Origin: Candidatus Woesearchaeota archaeon
Lineage (GTDB): Archaea > Nanoarchaeota > Nanoarchaeia > Woesearchaeales > GW2011-AR4
Direction: 5' to 3'
DNA length: 10,034 bases
NCBI GenBank assembly: GCA_023259315.1
Contig: JAHFQL010000041.1
Span: 1-10,034, forward strand
Position numbers and translations under genes: made by a program. Shown here piece after piece: positions 1-4,556 of the stretch (positions within the stretch are counted from its first letter, which is position 1; each line of letters begins with the position of its first letter). Below the pieces are notes generated by a model. The model ran no database searches. It was given only the letters and a program-made list of their open reading frames with translations, and was not told where the DNA came from.

Positions 1-146
1 ATCAAATGGAAACGATTTCCCAATTTCTTTTTCTTTTCGTTCCATTCACGCGAAACAATAATTTTTACGTGTGGAACTCCATTAAGCTTTGCAACAAGCA
101 ATTTGACTTTATAAGTTTCACGTGAAGATGTCCAGTACTTAAAGAA
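1..146 (-). pseudogene. Partial transposase-like fragment (possible DDE family), no start codon
   Basis: A minus-strand frame is open from just after a TAA at 149-147 to the left edge, giving 48 residues. It has no ATG and runs on outside the window. Its text includes ETYKVKLLVAKLNGVPHVK followed by IIVSREWN, a lysine-rich turn and GNRFHL. That pattern of strand, basic turn, strand resembles the segment just before the second catalytic Asp in many IS4-type DDE transposases, where the next residues usually read like S/T-T-D. Those residues are beyond the edge, so the family is a guess from pattern. The absence of an initiation codon and the nearby in-frame stop suggest an internal fragment. 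It sits where archaea usually continue from rps9 into rpoN, rpoK, eno and rps2. Confidence 0.33.
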
Positions 147-195
147 TTAAGAAGATTAAATAATTCTCCAAAATAATAAATAAGAATTTTCTGAC

Positions 196-244
196 TTTAT
201 TTTACTAAAATAAGAAAAAATAAGTCTTATTTTAAGAAAATAAG
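196..244. repeat. Two AT-rich hairpins made from repeated AAAATAAG/CTTATTTT arms
   Basis: AAAATAAG occurs at 207-214, 217-224 and 237-244, and its complement CTTATTTT at 226-233, with TTATTTT at 197-203. This gives one hairpin at 197-213 (7 bp, loop ACT) and another at 226-244 (8 bp, loop AAG). The two are 30 bases apart, so the arms alternate and can pair in more than one register. They lie directly downstream of the rps9 stop on the minus strand, with a T-run reading 220 to 215 on that strand. They may therefore act in transcript ending, or they may be a simple-sequence scar next to the transposase-like fragment. Confidence 0.5.
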
Positions 245-259
245 CTTTATTTAGCCTTA

Positions 260-661
260 TTATCTGTAACTCTTCTGAACTTTTGACCTAGCCTGCCCAT
301 GCCTGTTTGGCTTTGCAGGCTCTTTCCTTCTTACGTCAGCAACCAGGATATTTCTGTCATATGCCAAGAATGTTTCCTTTAACTTGTCGCTTTTGGTGAA
401 ATCAACAAGAGATTTTGCGATAGCAAGCCTTGAAGCTTCAGCCTGGCTGCTTGTTCCGCCTCCCGTTACATGCACATCGATATCTACTTTGTTTGCAACC
501 TCCCCTGCTAGTATCAATGGCTCCCTCAATTTAAGCCTGGACATTTTTGGCTCGATAAAATTAATCGGGACATGGTTCATTCTTATAACTCCGGTGCCCT
601 GCCTTATCACAGCTCTTGCAATCGCCCTTTTTCTTTTTCCAGATGTGTTTATGTTCTTCAT
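260..661 (-). CDS. rps9: Small-subunit ribosomal protein uS9
   Basis: This is uS9 of the small ribosomal subunit, whose C-terminal tail reaches the P-site tRNA. The 133-residue protein is the usual archaeal length. It opens with the family signature SGKRKRAIARAV, has VTGGGTSSQAEA near residues 66-77, and ends in the basic tail KVQKSYR, which supplies the conserved terminal arginine. The ATG directly follows the uL13 stop (TAA then ATG, no spacer). A GGTGG stretch in the end of rpl13 can serve as ribosome binding site, so translation is probably coupled to rpl13. It is the last gene of the operon that is visible here. The usual archaeal followers (rpoN, rpoK, eno, rps2) are absent, and AT-rich hairpins come instead. 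Confidence 0.97.
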   Translation of the reverse strand: MKNINTSGKRKRAIARAVIRQGTGVIRMNHVPINFIEPKMSRLKLREPLILAGEVANKVDIDVHVTGGGTSSQAEASRLAIAKSLVDFTKSDKLKETFLAYDRNILVADVRRKEPAKPNRHGQARSKVQKSYR

Positions 662-1075
662 TTACTTCCACCCAACAGCTTTGCATATATCCTTAACTTT
701 CAGGTAATCTGTTGACTGCAGTTTTTCAGCATTAATTTCCTCAACTACATATACCTTTTCATTTTTTAAATTTTCAGGCACGCCAATGTGGCACTTTATA
801 TTTTTAAAAGCATCTTGCCCTCTGGCTCTTTTGAATGGCAGCATTCCCCTTATTGTTCTTTTTACGAACATGTCAGGCCTTCTGTAAAAATAAGGCCCTT
901 TTCCCGGCGCTTTTCTGTCTATTCTTCTGATATAATTTCCAAGCACTGTATGTTTTCTGCCGCTTATGACAGCTTCCTCGCAATTTACAACATCAACATT
1001 GTTGCCTAGCAAAAGTTGCTTAGCCACGTAACTGCCAAGCCTTCCCAAAATTGCATCTTTAGCATTTATTATCAT
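662..1075 (-). CDS. rpl13: Large-subunit ribosomal protein uL13
   Basis: This is uL13, an assembly protein of the large ribosomal subunit. The 137-residue length fits archaeal and eukaryotic-type L13. Diagnostic segments are the N-terminal DAILGRLGSYVAKQLL (residues 6-21), the ISGRKHTVLGNYIRR region (about 38-52), and RRPDMFVKRTIRGMLPFKR (about 65-83), which carries the conserved rRNA-contacting basic surface. An AATTTCGAGGTAAA leader places GAGG four bases before the ATG, a good Shine-Dalgarno match that fixes the start. It lies 12 bases after rpl18e and abuts rps9 without a spacer, which keeps the conserved eL18-uL13-uS9 order. Confidence 0.97.
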   Translation of the reverse strand: MIINAKDAILGRLGSYVAKQLLLGNNVDVVNCEEAVISGRKHTVLGNYIRRIDRKAPGKGPYFYRRPDMFVKRTIRGMLPFKRARGQDAFKNIKCHIGVPENLKNEKVYVVEEINAEKLQSTDYLKVKDICKAVGWK

Positions 1076-1087
1076 TTTACCTCGAAA

Positions 1088-1453
1088 TTATCCTATTATC
1101 CTTATTCCCTTTCCGCTCGGGTTTTCTTTGCTTAACTCAAGCAAAGAAATAATCTTTGCCCCTGCTTTCTCGATCTTTTCCTTTGCGCCACTTGAAAACT
1201 GGAATGCTGAAATTGTGACTTTATGCTCCAAATTTCCGGCCCCAAGCACTTTTCCAGGTACTATGATTATCTCATTTTCTTTTGTATACCTGCTAATGCT
1301 GGACAGATTCACAACTCTTCTCTGTCTTGTAGGTCTTTCTAAGTCGTCAGCAATCCTTCCCCATATATTTACATTATGCTCATTGCTTTTCTTCTTTAAT
1401 TCGTGAAGTAAGCTCTGCAATATAGGGTTTGTCGGGCCAGTTCTTTTTGCCAT
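1088..1453 (-). CDS. rpl18e: Large-subunit ribosomal protein eL18
   Basis: This is the archaeal/eukaryotic eL18 protein of the large subunit, related in fold to uL15. At 121 residues it has the archaeal length. It shows the N-terminal RTGPTNPILQSLLHELKK, the WGRIADDLERPTRQRRVVNL segment (about residues 31-50), the VPGKVLGAGNLEHKVT loop (about 65-80), and a C-terminus in GIRIIG. The start ATG has no Shine-Dalgarno sequence (the bases before it read AAAAATCAAA). Its translation may therefore begin on a leaderless or tRNA-trimmed transcript. Cutting out the upstream tRNA-Leu would create a short-leader mRNA for eL18-uL13-uS9, which is an inference. Confidence 0.97.
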   Translation of the reverse strand: MAKRTGPTNPILQSLLHELKKKSNEHNVNIWGRIADDLERPTRQRRVVNLSSISRYTKENEIIIVPGKVLGAGNLEHKVTISAFQFSSGAKEKIEKAGAKIISLLELSKENPSGKGIRIIG

Positions 1454-1466
1454 TTTGATTTTTAAC

Positions 1467-1484
1467 TTTATAATTTATTTTTTT
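1467..1484 (-). promoter_or_regulatory. Possible TATA-like element between tRNA-Leu and rpl18e
   Basis: On the minus strand the sequence between the tRNA 3' end and rpl18e contains an A-rich run followed by TAAATTATAAAG. Its A/T core is centred about 17 to 25 bases before the ATG. A box near the distal end of this run would give a leaderless eL18 message, which would fit the missing Shine-Dalgarno. The surrounding sequence is so AT-rich that chance matches are likely. Confidence 0.22.
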
Positions 1485-1494
1485 TTGATTTTAA

Positions 1495-1596
1495 TGCGGG
1501 GGGCGTGATTCGAACACGCGCACCCACTAAGGGACTAGCAATCTAAAATTTTATTTCCTCAAGCTAGCTCATTTGACCAGGCTCTGACACCCCCGC
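1495..1596 (-). tRNA. tRNA-Leu, anticodon GAG, with intron
   Basis: On the minus strand the gene folds into a complete cloverleaf. The acceptor is GCGGGGG/CCCCCGC with discriminator A. The D arm is UCA/UGA around a loop with GG. The anticodon stem is CUAGC/GCUAG, the long variable arm is CCC/GGG, and the T arm is GCGUG-UUCGAAU-CACGC. A long variable arm with discriminator A and a GAG triplet in the usual place identifies leucine (codons CUC/CUU). The anticodon loop has 23 bases instead of 7, so a 16-base intron is present. CCA is not encoded. It starts 20 bases after the rpoD stop with no visible promoter, so it is probably released from the operon transcript by tRNA end processing. A tRNA-Leu before eL18 is also known in haloarchaeal operons. 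Confidence 0.93.
1541..1556 (-). other. 16-base tRNA-Leu intron in the anticodon loop
   Basis: Assuming the common archaeal splice position between bases 37 and 38, the exon loop is UUGAGG plus U. The excised part is then the 16 bases 1556 to 1541, almost entirely A and U (one G near its 3' end). Bases of the anticodon side (UUGAG) can pair weakly with UUUAG in the intron, a possible core for a bulge-helix-bulge recognised by splicing endonuclease. Exact boundaries are inferred, because several registers by one base are possible. Confidence 0.7.
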
Positions 1597-1616
1597 GTGC
1601 CTATTAACAACGGGAT

Positions 1617-2414
1617 TTATTTTGCCTTCTTGAGCTCTTCTACAAATTCGTCAAGCTGCTCGTCAAGTATATCAATCGCTTTCGTGATTATTTCCTTGCA
1701 GCTTAACTGCCCGAATGACTCAACATAAAAAACAAAATCCGTGTCGCTTGCAGTCACTTTTACATTTTTGTCTATCTCTGAAAAATCAAGGGACAAATCA
1801 GATTCAAGTACCCTGTCTTTATTGACTACAAGCTTCCTGTCTTTTATCTCGAAAATATTATTGTGGTCAACTTCTATAACCGCTTCTGGATTTTTTACTT
1901 CTCCGGTTATTTCAACTACGGGCTTGTATTTGTACCAAACATGGCATGGGCTCCATTTCATGTGCTGTTTACCTTTGCCCAAAACTGCGGTAGCCTCTAT
2001 TTCTAAGGTCTGGCCCTTCAAAAGTTTTACAATCGGCATGTCCGGATATACGGGCTTGACAGCAGGGTCTTTGCTTTTCAATTCAGAGGCATAAACCATA
2101 CCAGAGCCTTTTGTTGCTTTGAGCACTAATTTTAACTGGCATCTGTTGCAGCCCTTGCCTTCGCACTTGCATTTTTCTGGTAAATTATAAGATTTCAAAT
2201 CAGTTTTTAATGGCACCAAGCCAAGCCTGTGCGCAATCATCTCATCGTAAAGTATAGAATTATTTTTTTGAAATTCAACATCCTCAATAGCCATGGTGGG
2301 AACTTCATCTATCATAATCCTCCTCAATGTGTTTGCAAAAACCGGATTGGTGTCTTTCAAAATAAAAGAAACCTTTCCCCGTTCTTTGTTATTTTCCAAA
2401 ACTCGTATTTCCAT
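1617..2414 (-). CDS. rpoD: DNA-directed RNA polymerase subunit D (Rpo3)
   Basis: This is subunit D of archaeal RNA polymerase, the counterpart of Rpb3 and of half the bacterial alpha dimer. With subunit L it starts enzyme assembly. The 265-residue protein begins with the dimerisation domain, including NPVFANTLRRIMIDEVPTMA (about residues 23-42) and AHRLGLVPLKTD (61-72). The insert domain carries four cysteines at 82, 84, 89 and 92 (CxC-x4-CxxC), which resembles the Rpb3 zinc loop. The dimerisation fold then resumes at about 180 and ends in helix DEQLDEFVEELKKAK. I see no larger ferredoxin-type insert. GGTGA lies six bases before the ATG. Unlike its operon neighbours it is preceded by a 325-base structured gap, and tRNA-Leu follows after 20 bases. 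Confidence 0.97.
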   Translation of the reverse strand: MEIRVLENNKERGKVSFILKDTNPVFANTLRRIMIDEVPTMAIEDVEFQKNNSILYDEMIAHRLGLVPLKTDLKSYNLPEKCKCEGKGCNRCQLKLVLKATKGSGMVYASELKSKDPAVKPVYPDMPIVKLLKGQTLEIEATAVLGKGKQHMKWSPCHVWYKYKPVVEITGEVKNPEAVIEVDHNNIFEIKDRKLVVNKDRVLESDLSLDFSEIDKNVKVTASDTDFVFYVESFGQLSCKEIITKAIDILDEQLDEFVEELKKAK

Positions 2415-2418
2415 TTTG

Positions 2419-2456
2419 TCACCTTAATTGCAAGTTTTTACTTAATTTTTATTTTC
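2419..2456 (-). promoter_or_regulatory. Possible rpoD promoter and Shine-Dalgarno
   Basis: On the minus strand AAGGTGA ends six bases before the rpoD ATG, a credible ribosome binding site. About 35 bases before the ATG the run AAAATAAAAATTA could act as a TATA box, with a start near 2423. The long gap to rps11 makes a private promoter for rpoD plausible. The box itself is low complexity and weak as evidence. Confidence 0.3.
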
Positions 2457-2465
2457 ATTCCGTTC

Positions 2466-2482
2466 GCGTCTTTTGCAGACGC
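2466..2482. repeat. Inverted repeat GCGTCT-5-AGACGC
   Basis: A perfect 6-bp stem with a five-base loop (TTTGC on the plus strand) lies 50 to 70 bases upstream of rpoD, just beyond its possible promoter. No T-run follows on the minus strand, so a terminator role is not supported. It is one of a series of hairpins in the rps11-rpoD gap. Confidence 0.5.
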
Positions 2483-2500
2483 TCACAATATTTAGTGCTC

Positions 2501-2532
2501 AGAAAAAATTCTTCTACCATTGAATTTTTTCT
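2501..2532. repeat. Perfect 11-bp inverted repeat, 10-base loop
   Basis: AGAAAAAATTC at 2501-2511 and GAATTTTTTCT at 2522-2532 are exact complements around a ten-base loop. Read on the minus strand, in the direction of the operon, the second arm supplies a T6 run. The element could therefore be a pausing or terminating hairpin before rpoD. It is AT-rich, but the exact 11-bp match is more than the surrounding composition would suggest. Confidence 0.5.
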
Positions 2533-2592
2533 TCGCTTATTTATTTTATTGTCAATTTCACGTGATAATTTTACCTTTTATTAATTATTTTT

Positions 2593-2602
2593 TATCGCGA
2601 TA
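2593..2602. repeat. Ten-base palindrome TATCGCGATA
   Basis: This exact palindrome lies in an AT-rich stretch at the border of the GC-rich structured block that follows at 2605. A short perfect palindrome can be a site for a dimeric DNA-binding protein. No second copy is visible in the window. Confidence 0.35.
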
Positions 2603-2610
2603 TTTTCGGG

Positions 2611-2749
2611 GGCTGAGCAGTGACCTAAGTGAGCGAACTCTCACATCTCACTGCGAAGCCTCCACTTTTTGCGAAAAAGTTTCCCGCCGAGATGCGTGCG
2701 AGAAGGCTCGCGTTCATTTCATCTCGCGGAAGGGTTGAATTACACCCTT
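2611..2749 (-). other. Tiled hairpin element in the rps11-rpoD gap (possible structured RNA)
   Basis: Four stem-loops follow each other almost without gaps in a GC-rich block inside an AT-rich spacer. At 2611-2660 the arms GGCT, CAGTGA and GTGAG pair with CTCAC, TCACTG and AGCC, separated by small internal loops. At 2664-2680 ACTTTTT pairs with AAAAAGT around GCG. At 2684-2729 CCG plus CGAGATG pairs with CATCTCG plus CGG (one bulged C), enclosing a second stem, GCGAG-AAGG-CTCGC, at 2698-2711. At 2730-2749 AAGGGT pairs with ACCCTT, with the rps11 stop codon in the loop. The element would be in the operon message just after rps11. Possible roles are a regulatory or protein-binding mRNA structure, a processing site, a separate small RNA, or a repetitive element. 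I do not recognise it as a known RNA family. Confidence 0.55.
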
Positions 2750-3138
2750 CTTCCTCGTCTGCCGCCTTTCTTCCTGCAGCCATCATGCGGCAAAGGCGTT
2801 ACTTCTTCTATGATTCCGATTCTTAATCCCATTCTTGACAATGCCCTTATAGCTGCCTGGGCTCCTGGACCAGGGCTTGATGGTCCATTGTGGCCGCCTG
2901 GGGCTTTTATCTTGACGTGAATTCCCGTGATGCCCTTGTCCATTGCAGTTTCTGCTGCTTTTTTTGCAGCTATCATTGCTGCTGTTGGGCTTCCCTCCAT
3001 TCTGTCGCTTTTTACAACCATGCCGCCAGAGCCAACAGCCAAAGTCTCAGTCCCGGTAATGTCTGTAATGTGGATGATTGTGTTATTATAGGAAGCATAG
3101 ATATGCGCGATTCCCCATCTTTGTTGTCTTTGTTCCAT
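2740..3138 (-). CDS. rps11: Small-subunit ribosomal protein uS11
   Basis: This is uS11 of the small-subunit platform, near the E site and the 3' end of 16S rRNA. The 132-residue protein matches archaeal length. Recognisable parts are [20 protein letters not shown] (residues 7-26), the [20 protein letters not shown] helix (about 50-69), the [20 protein letters not shown] loop (about 75-94), and the basic end [13 protein letters not shown]. Its ATG lies one base after the rps4 stop (TGA, A, ATG) with no clear Shine-Dalgarno, so re-initiation after rps4 is likely. The stop codon lies in the loop of a 6-bp hairpin, the first of the structured series that separates it from rpoD. Confidence 0.97.
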   Translation of the reverse strand: MEQRQQRWGIAHIYASYNNTIIHITDITGTETLAVGSGGMVVKSDRMEGSPTAAMIAAKKAAETAMDKGITGIHVKIKAPGGHNGPSSPGPGAQAAIRALSRMGLRIGIIEEVTPLPHDGCRKKGGRRGRRV

Positions 3139-3139
3139 T

Positions 3140-3667
3140 TCAGGCAGATTTTTTAGGAGTCTCCATTTTTTTATCAGCAGTATTTTGAGTTAAAGCTATA
3201 TCAATCAACTTGATTTGAGGCTCTTCTTGCACAGAAACAAGATACGATGGTGCCGTTATTTTTCTTACTCCAATTACAATATGTTCATGGGTTATGAATT
3301 GCCTTGCCTGCAGCATGCTTGTTGCCATCTGCTTTCTTACAATCAAAGTCTGCAATCTTCTTTCTAATACATCCTTCAACTTGAGATTCAACACATCTTC
3401 AACTTTTGAATCCTTGTTTAATAACCCTAGTGAACAAAGCCTATCAAGCATTTGCTTTTTTTCCAGGTCAGATTGTGATGATTTTTTGCCTATTACTATT
3501 TTAGCCCTATTCAGAAATTTCTTCAGTAAAGAGTCCATTTTCCATATCTCATACTTTCTTCTGAGGCCATACTGCTTCTGCAATTCTTTTTCTTCTTCAA
3601 TCCTTTCCTTTTGCCAGGGATGCCCCGGCGTTGAGAATTTCTTTCTTTGTTTCTTCGGATCTCCCAT
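3140..3667 (-). CDS. rps4: Small-subunit ribosomal protein uS4
   Basis: This is uS4, an early-binding 16S rRNA protein. At 175 residues it is a normal archaeal uS4. It starts [18 protein letters not shown], the archaeal/eukaryotic N-terminus without the zinc cysteines of many bacterial homologues, and continues with [20 protein letters not shown]. The S4 RNA-binding domain spans about residues 103-165, with the hallmark [13 protein letters not shown] at 121-133. A polar tail follows. Its ATG directly follows the rps13 stop (TAA then ATG, no spacer), so translation is probably coupled. In bacteria uS4 represses its own operon. Whether that happens here is unknown, but the leader of rps13 and the gap after rps11 both hold hairpins. 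Confidence 0.97.
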   Translation of the reverse strand: MGDPKKQRKKFSTPGHPWQKERIEEEKELQKQYGLRRKYEIWKMDSLLKKFLNRAKIVIGKKSSQSDLEKKQMLDRLCSLGLLNKDSKVEDVLNLKLKDVLERRLQTLIVRKQMATSMLQARQFITHEHIVIGVRKITAPSYLVSVQEEPQIKLIDIALTQNTADKKMETPKKSA

Positions 3668-4153
3668 TTAGACTCGCCCTGGTTTGGTTCCTGTTTTTCT
3701 CTTGACTCCCATTACTTTTCCTTTGTTTCTTCTGAAGTTCGATCTTGTTCTTTGCCCCCTCACAGGCAATCCAAGCGAGTGCCTTACCCCTTTGTAAGAC
3801 TTTATTTTTTTCATCATCTTTATGTCATTGTCTTGTATGAATGTCAGGTTTGCGCCCGTCAAGTGCTTATCAGAATTGTCTTCTGGGTCCTTCTTTCTGT
3901 TGAATAGCCACGAAGGCATTTTGAACTTTAAAGGTTCCTTTATGATTTCATCAATCTTTGCGACTTCCTCGTCATTTAGGTAGCCGGCTTTTTTTGTTTT
4001 GTTGATGTTCGCTGCATTCAATATGGCATTTGAAAACATAAACCCAATTCCTTTTATCTTTGTCAGAGAAAGATGGATGTGTTTATTTCCATCTAAATCT
4101 GTGTTTGCAATCCTTACAAAATATTTCAGTTCCTGTTTTGGTTGTTCTGCCAT
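3668..4153 (-). CDS. rps13: Small-subunit ribosomal protein uS13
   Basis: This is uS13 at the head of the small subunit, forming bridges to the large subunit and contacting the P-site tRNA. From this ATG it has 161 residues. It contains FVRIANTDLDGNKHIHLSL (about 11-29), the helix-two-turns-helix core with KIKGIGFMFSNAILNAANI, and the C-terminal RHSLGLPVRGQRTRSNFRR with a basic tail. The start is uncertain. The ATG gives the expected archaeal N-terminus MAEQ, but a TTG two codons upstream (4159) sits only five bases after GAGG, against eleven for the ATG, so MYMAEQ is possible. It is the first gene of the operon, behind a strong TATA box near 4260. Confidence 0.95.
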   Translation of the reverse strand: MAEQPKQELKYFVRIANTDLDGNKHIHLSLTKIKGIGFMFSNAILNAANINKTKKAGYLNDEEVAKIDEIIKEPLKFKMPSWLFNRKKDPEDNSDKHLTGANLTFIQDNDIKMMKKIKSYKGVRHSLGLPVRGQRTRSNFRRNKGKVMGVKRKTGTKPGRV

Positions 4154-4181
4154 ATACAATTTCGCCTCGAGAATAAAGCAA

Positions 4182-4202
4182 TTAACGAACTTTGTTCGCT
4201 AA
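4182..4202 (-). promoter_or_regulatory. Hairpin in the rps13 leader
   Basis: TTA-A-CGAAC and GTTCG-C-TAA pair around a TTT loop, eight base pairs with one mismatch, about 30 to 50 bases before the rps13 start. If transcription begins about 26 bases after the TATA box at 4256-4263, this hairpin is in the 5' leader. A ribosomal-protein operon leader with a hairpin invites a feedback-control reading, but nothing here proves it. Confidence 0.45.
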
Positions 4203-4255
4203 CCCTAAAGCGCCTAATTTGACTCGGGCTAAATATACTTCTAGGATATATGAGT

Positions 4256-4263
4256 TATTTAAA
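4256..4263 (-). promoter_or_regulatory. rps13: TATA box (TTTAAATA) for the ribosomal operon
   Basis: The minus strand reads TTTTTAAATAA here, an exact match to the archaeal TTTAWATA box. A start site about 26 bases downstream would fall near 4233, which gives a leader of about 80 bases before rps13. It is the only strong box upstream of the seven-protein operon. The following TATATTTA at about 4230-4237 on that strand is a weaker alternative. Confidence 0.6.
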
Positions 4264-4346
4264 AAGGTTACTCTTTTGTTCCTTTAACAATCTCTCCATC
4301 ATTTTCCTCAATCTCATTTGTTTTTTGTATGTTTGGTGTCTCTTAA
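4264..4346. other. Left part of the rps13-gatB intergenic region, no gene recognised
   Basis: The whole gap between rps13 and gatB is 4160-4515. Apart from the promoter, leader and LAGLIDADG-like remnant described separately, this part shows only a startless minus-strand frame of 37 codons. It runs 4368 to 4255 and is rich in Lys and Arg (ESRQIVKRHQTYKKQMRLRK, then MMERLLKEQ), ending in LFK at the TATA box. It could be the tail of a lost gene. An internal ATG at 4317 would leave 20 residues without a ribosome binding site. I do not recognise it. Confidence 0.3.
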
Positions 4347-4556
4347 CTATTTGTCTACTTTCAGGGGTTCACTCCAGTTAAAGAATTTTCTTACATTGGA
4401 AATACATTTAATAGAAAAGATAAAATAAAATTTTATGGTTTTTATTTGATAAGTAAAGAAGCCGAAAGATATTCAAGAGAGATTGGTTTTCTGAATCCAC
4501 AAAAAATAGAAAAAGTTAATGAATTTTTTGAAGTAGTAATTCCTTTACAACATTAG
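4347..4556 (+). pseudogene. C-terminal remnant of a LAGLIDADG-type homing endonuclease
   Basis: A plus-strand frame of 69 codons opens after TAA at 4344-4346 and closes at TAG 4554-4556, with no ATG. Its second half reads KIKFYGFYLISKEAERYSRE, then IGFLNPQKIEKVNEFFE. In my reading this matches the last strand and helix of LAGLIDADG domains, which typically end in a strand, a polar 'SKE' turn, and a helix with I-G-F-x-N-P-x-K. The catalytic LAGLIDADG motif and the whole N-terminal part are missing. The last 13 or so codons run antisense through the 3' end of gatB, so the natural tail is either replaced or coincidentally extended. A decayed free-standing homing endonuclease gene is the simplest reading. 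Confidence 0.38.
4501..4514 (-). terminator. T-rich stretch after gatB
   Basis: Directly after the gatB stop the minus strand reads TTTTTCTATTTTTT. Runs of T in the non-template strand are sufficient for intrinsic termination in many archaea, and no stem is needed. This fits the end of the gatCAB operon. Confidence 0.4.

Noticed and set aside
384..707. Plus-strand open frame opposite rps9
   Set aside because: Antisense to a clear uS9 gene. Its composition follows from the ribosomal gene's codon pattern.
2455..2520. Minus-strand 21-codon frame starting MVEEFF before rpoD
   Set aside because: No Shine-Dalgarno, lies across two inverted repeats, and is too short to judge. Treated as chance.
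2520..2920. Overlapping plus-strand open frames across the rps11-rpoD gap
   Set aside because: They run through the hairpin block and antisense to rps11, have no ribosome binding site, and their protein text mirrors the palindromic DNA rather than any family.
4255..4368. Startless 37-codon minus frame rich in Lys and Arg upstream of rps13
   Set aside because: No start codon, no ribosome binding site for the internal ATG, and it ends inside the rps13 TATA box. Kept only as a note on the intergenic region.
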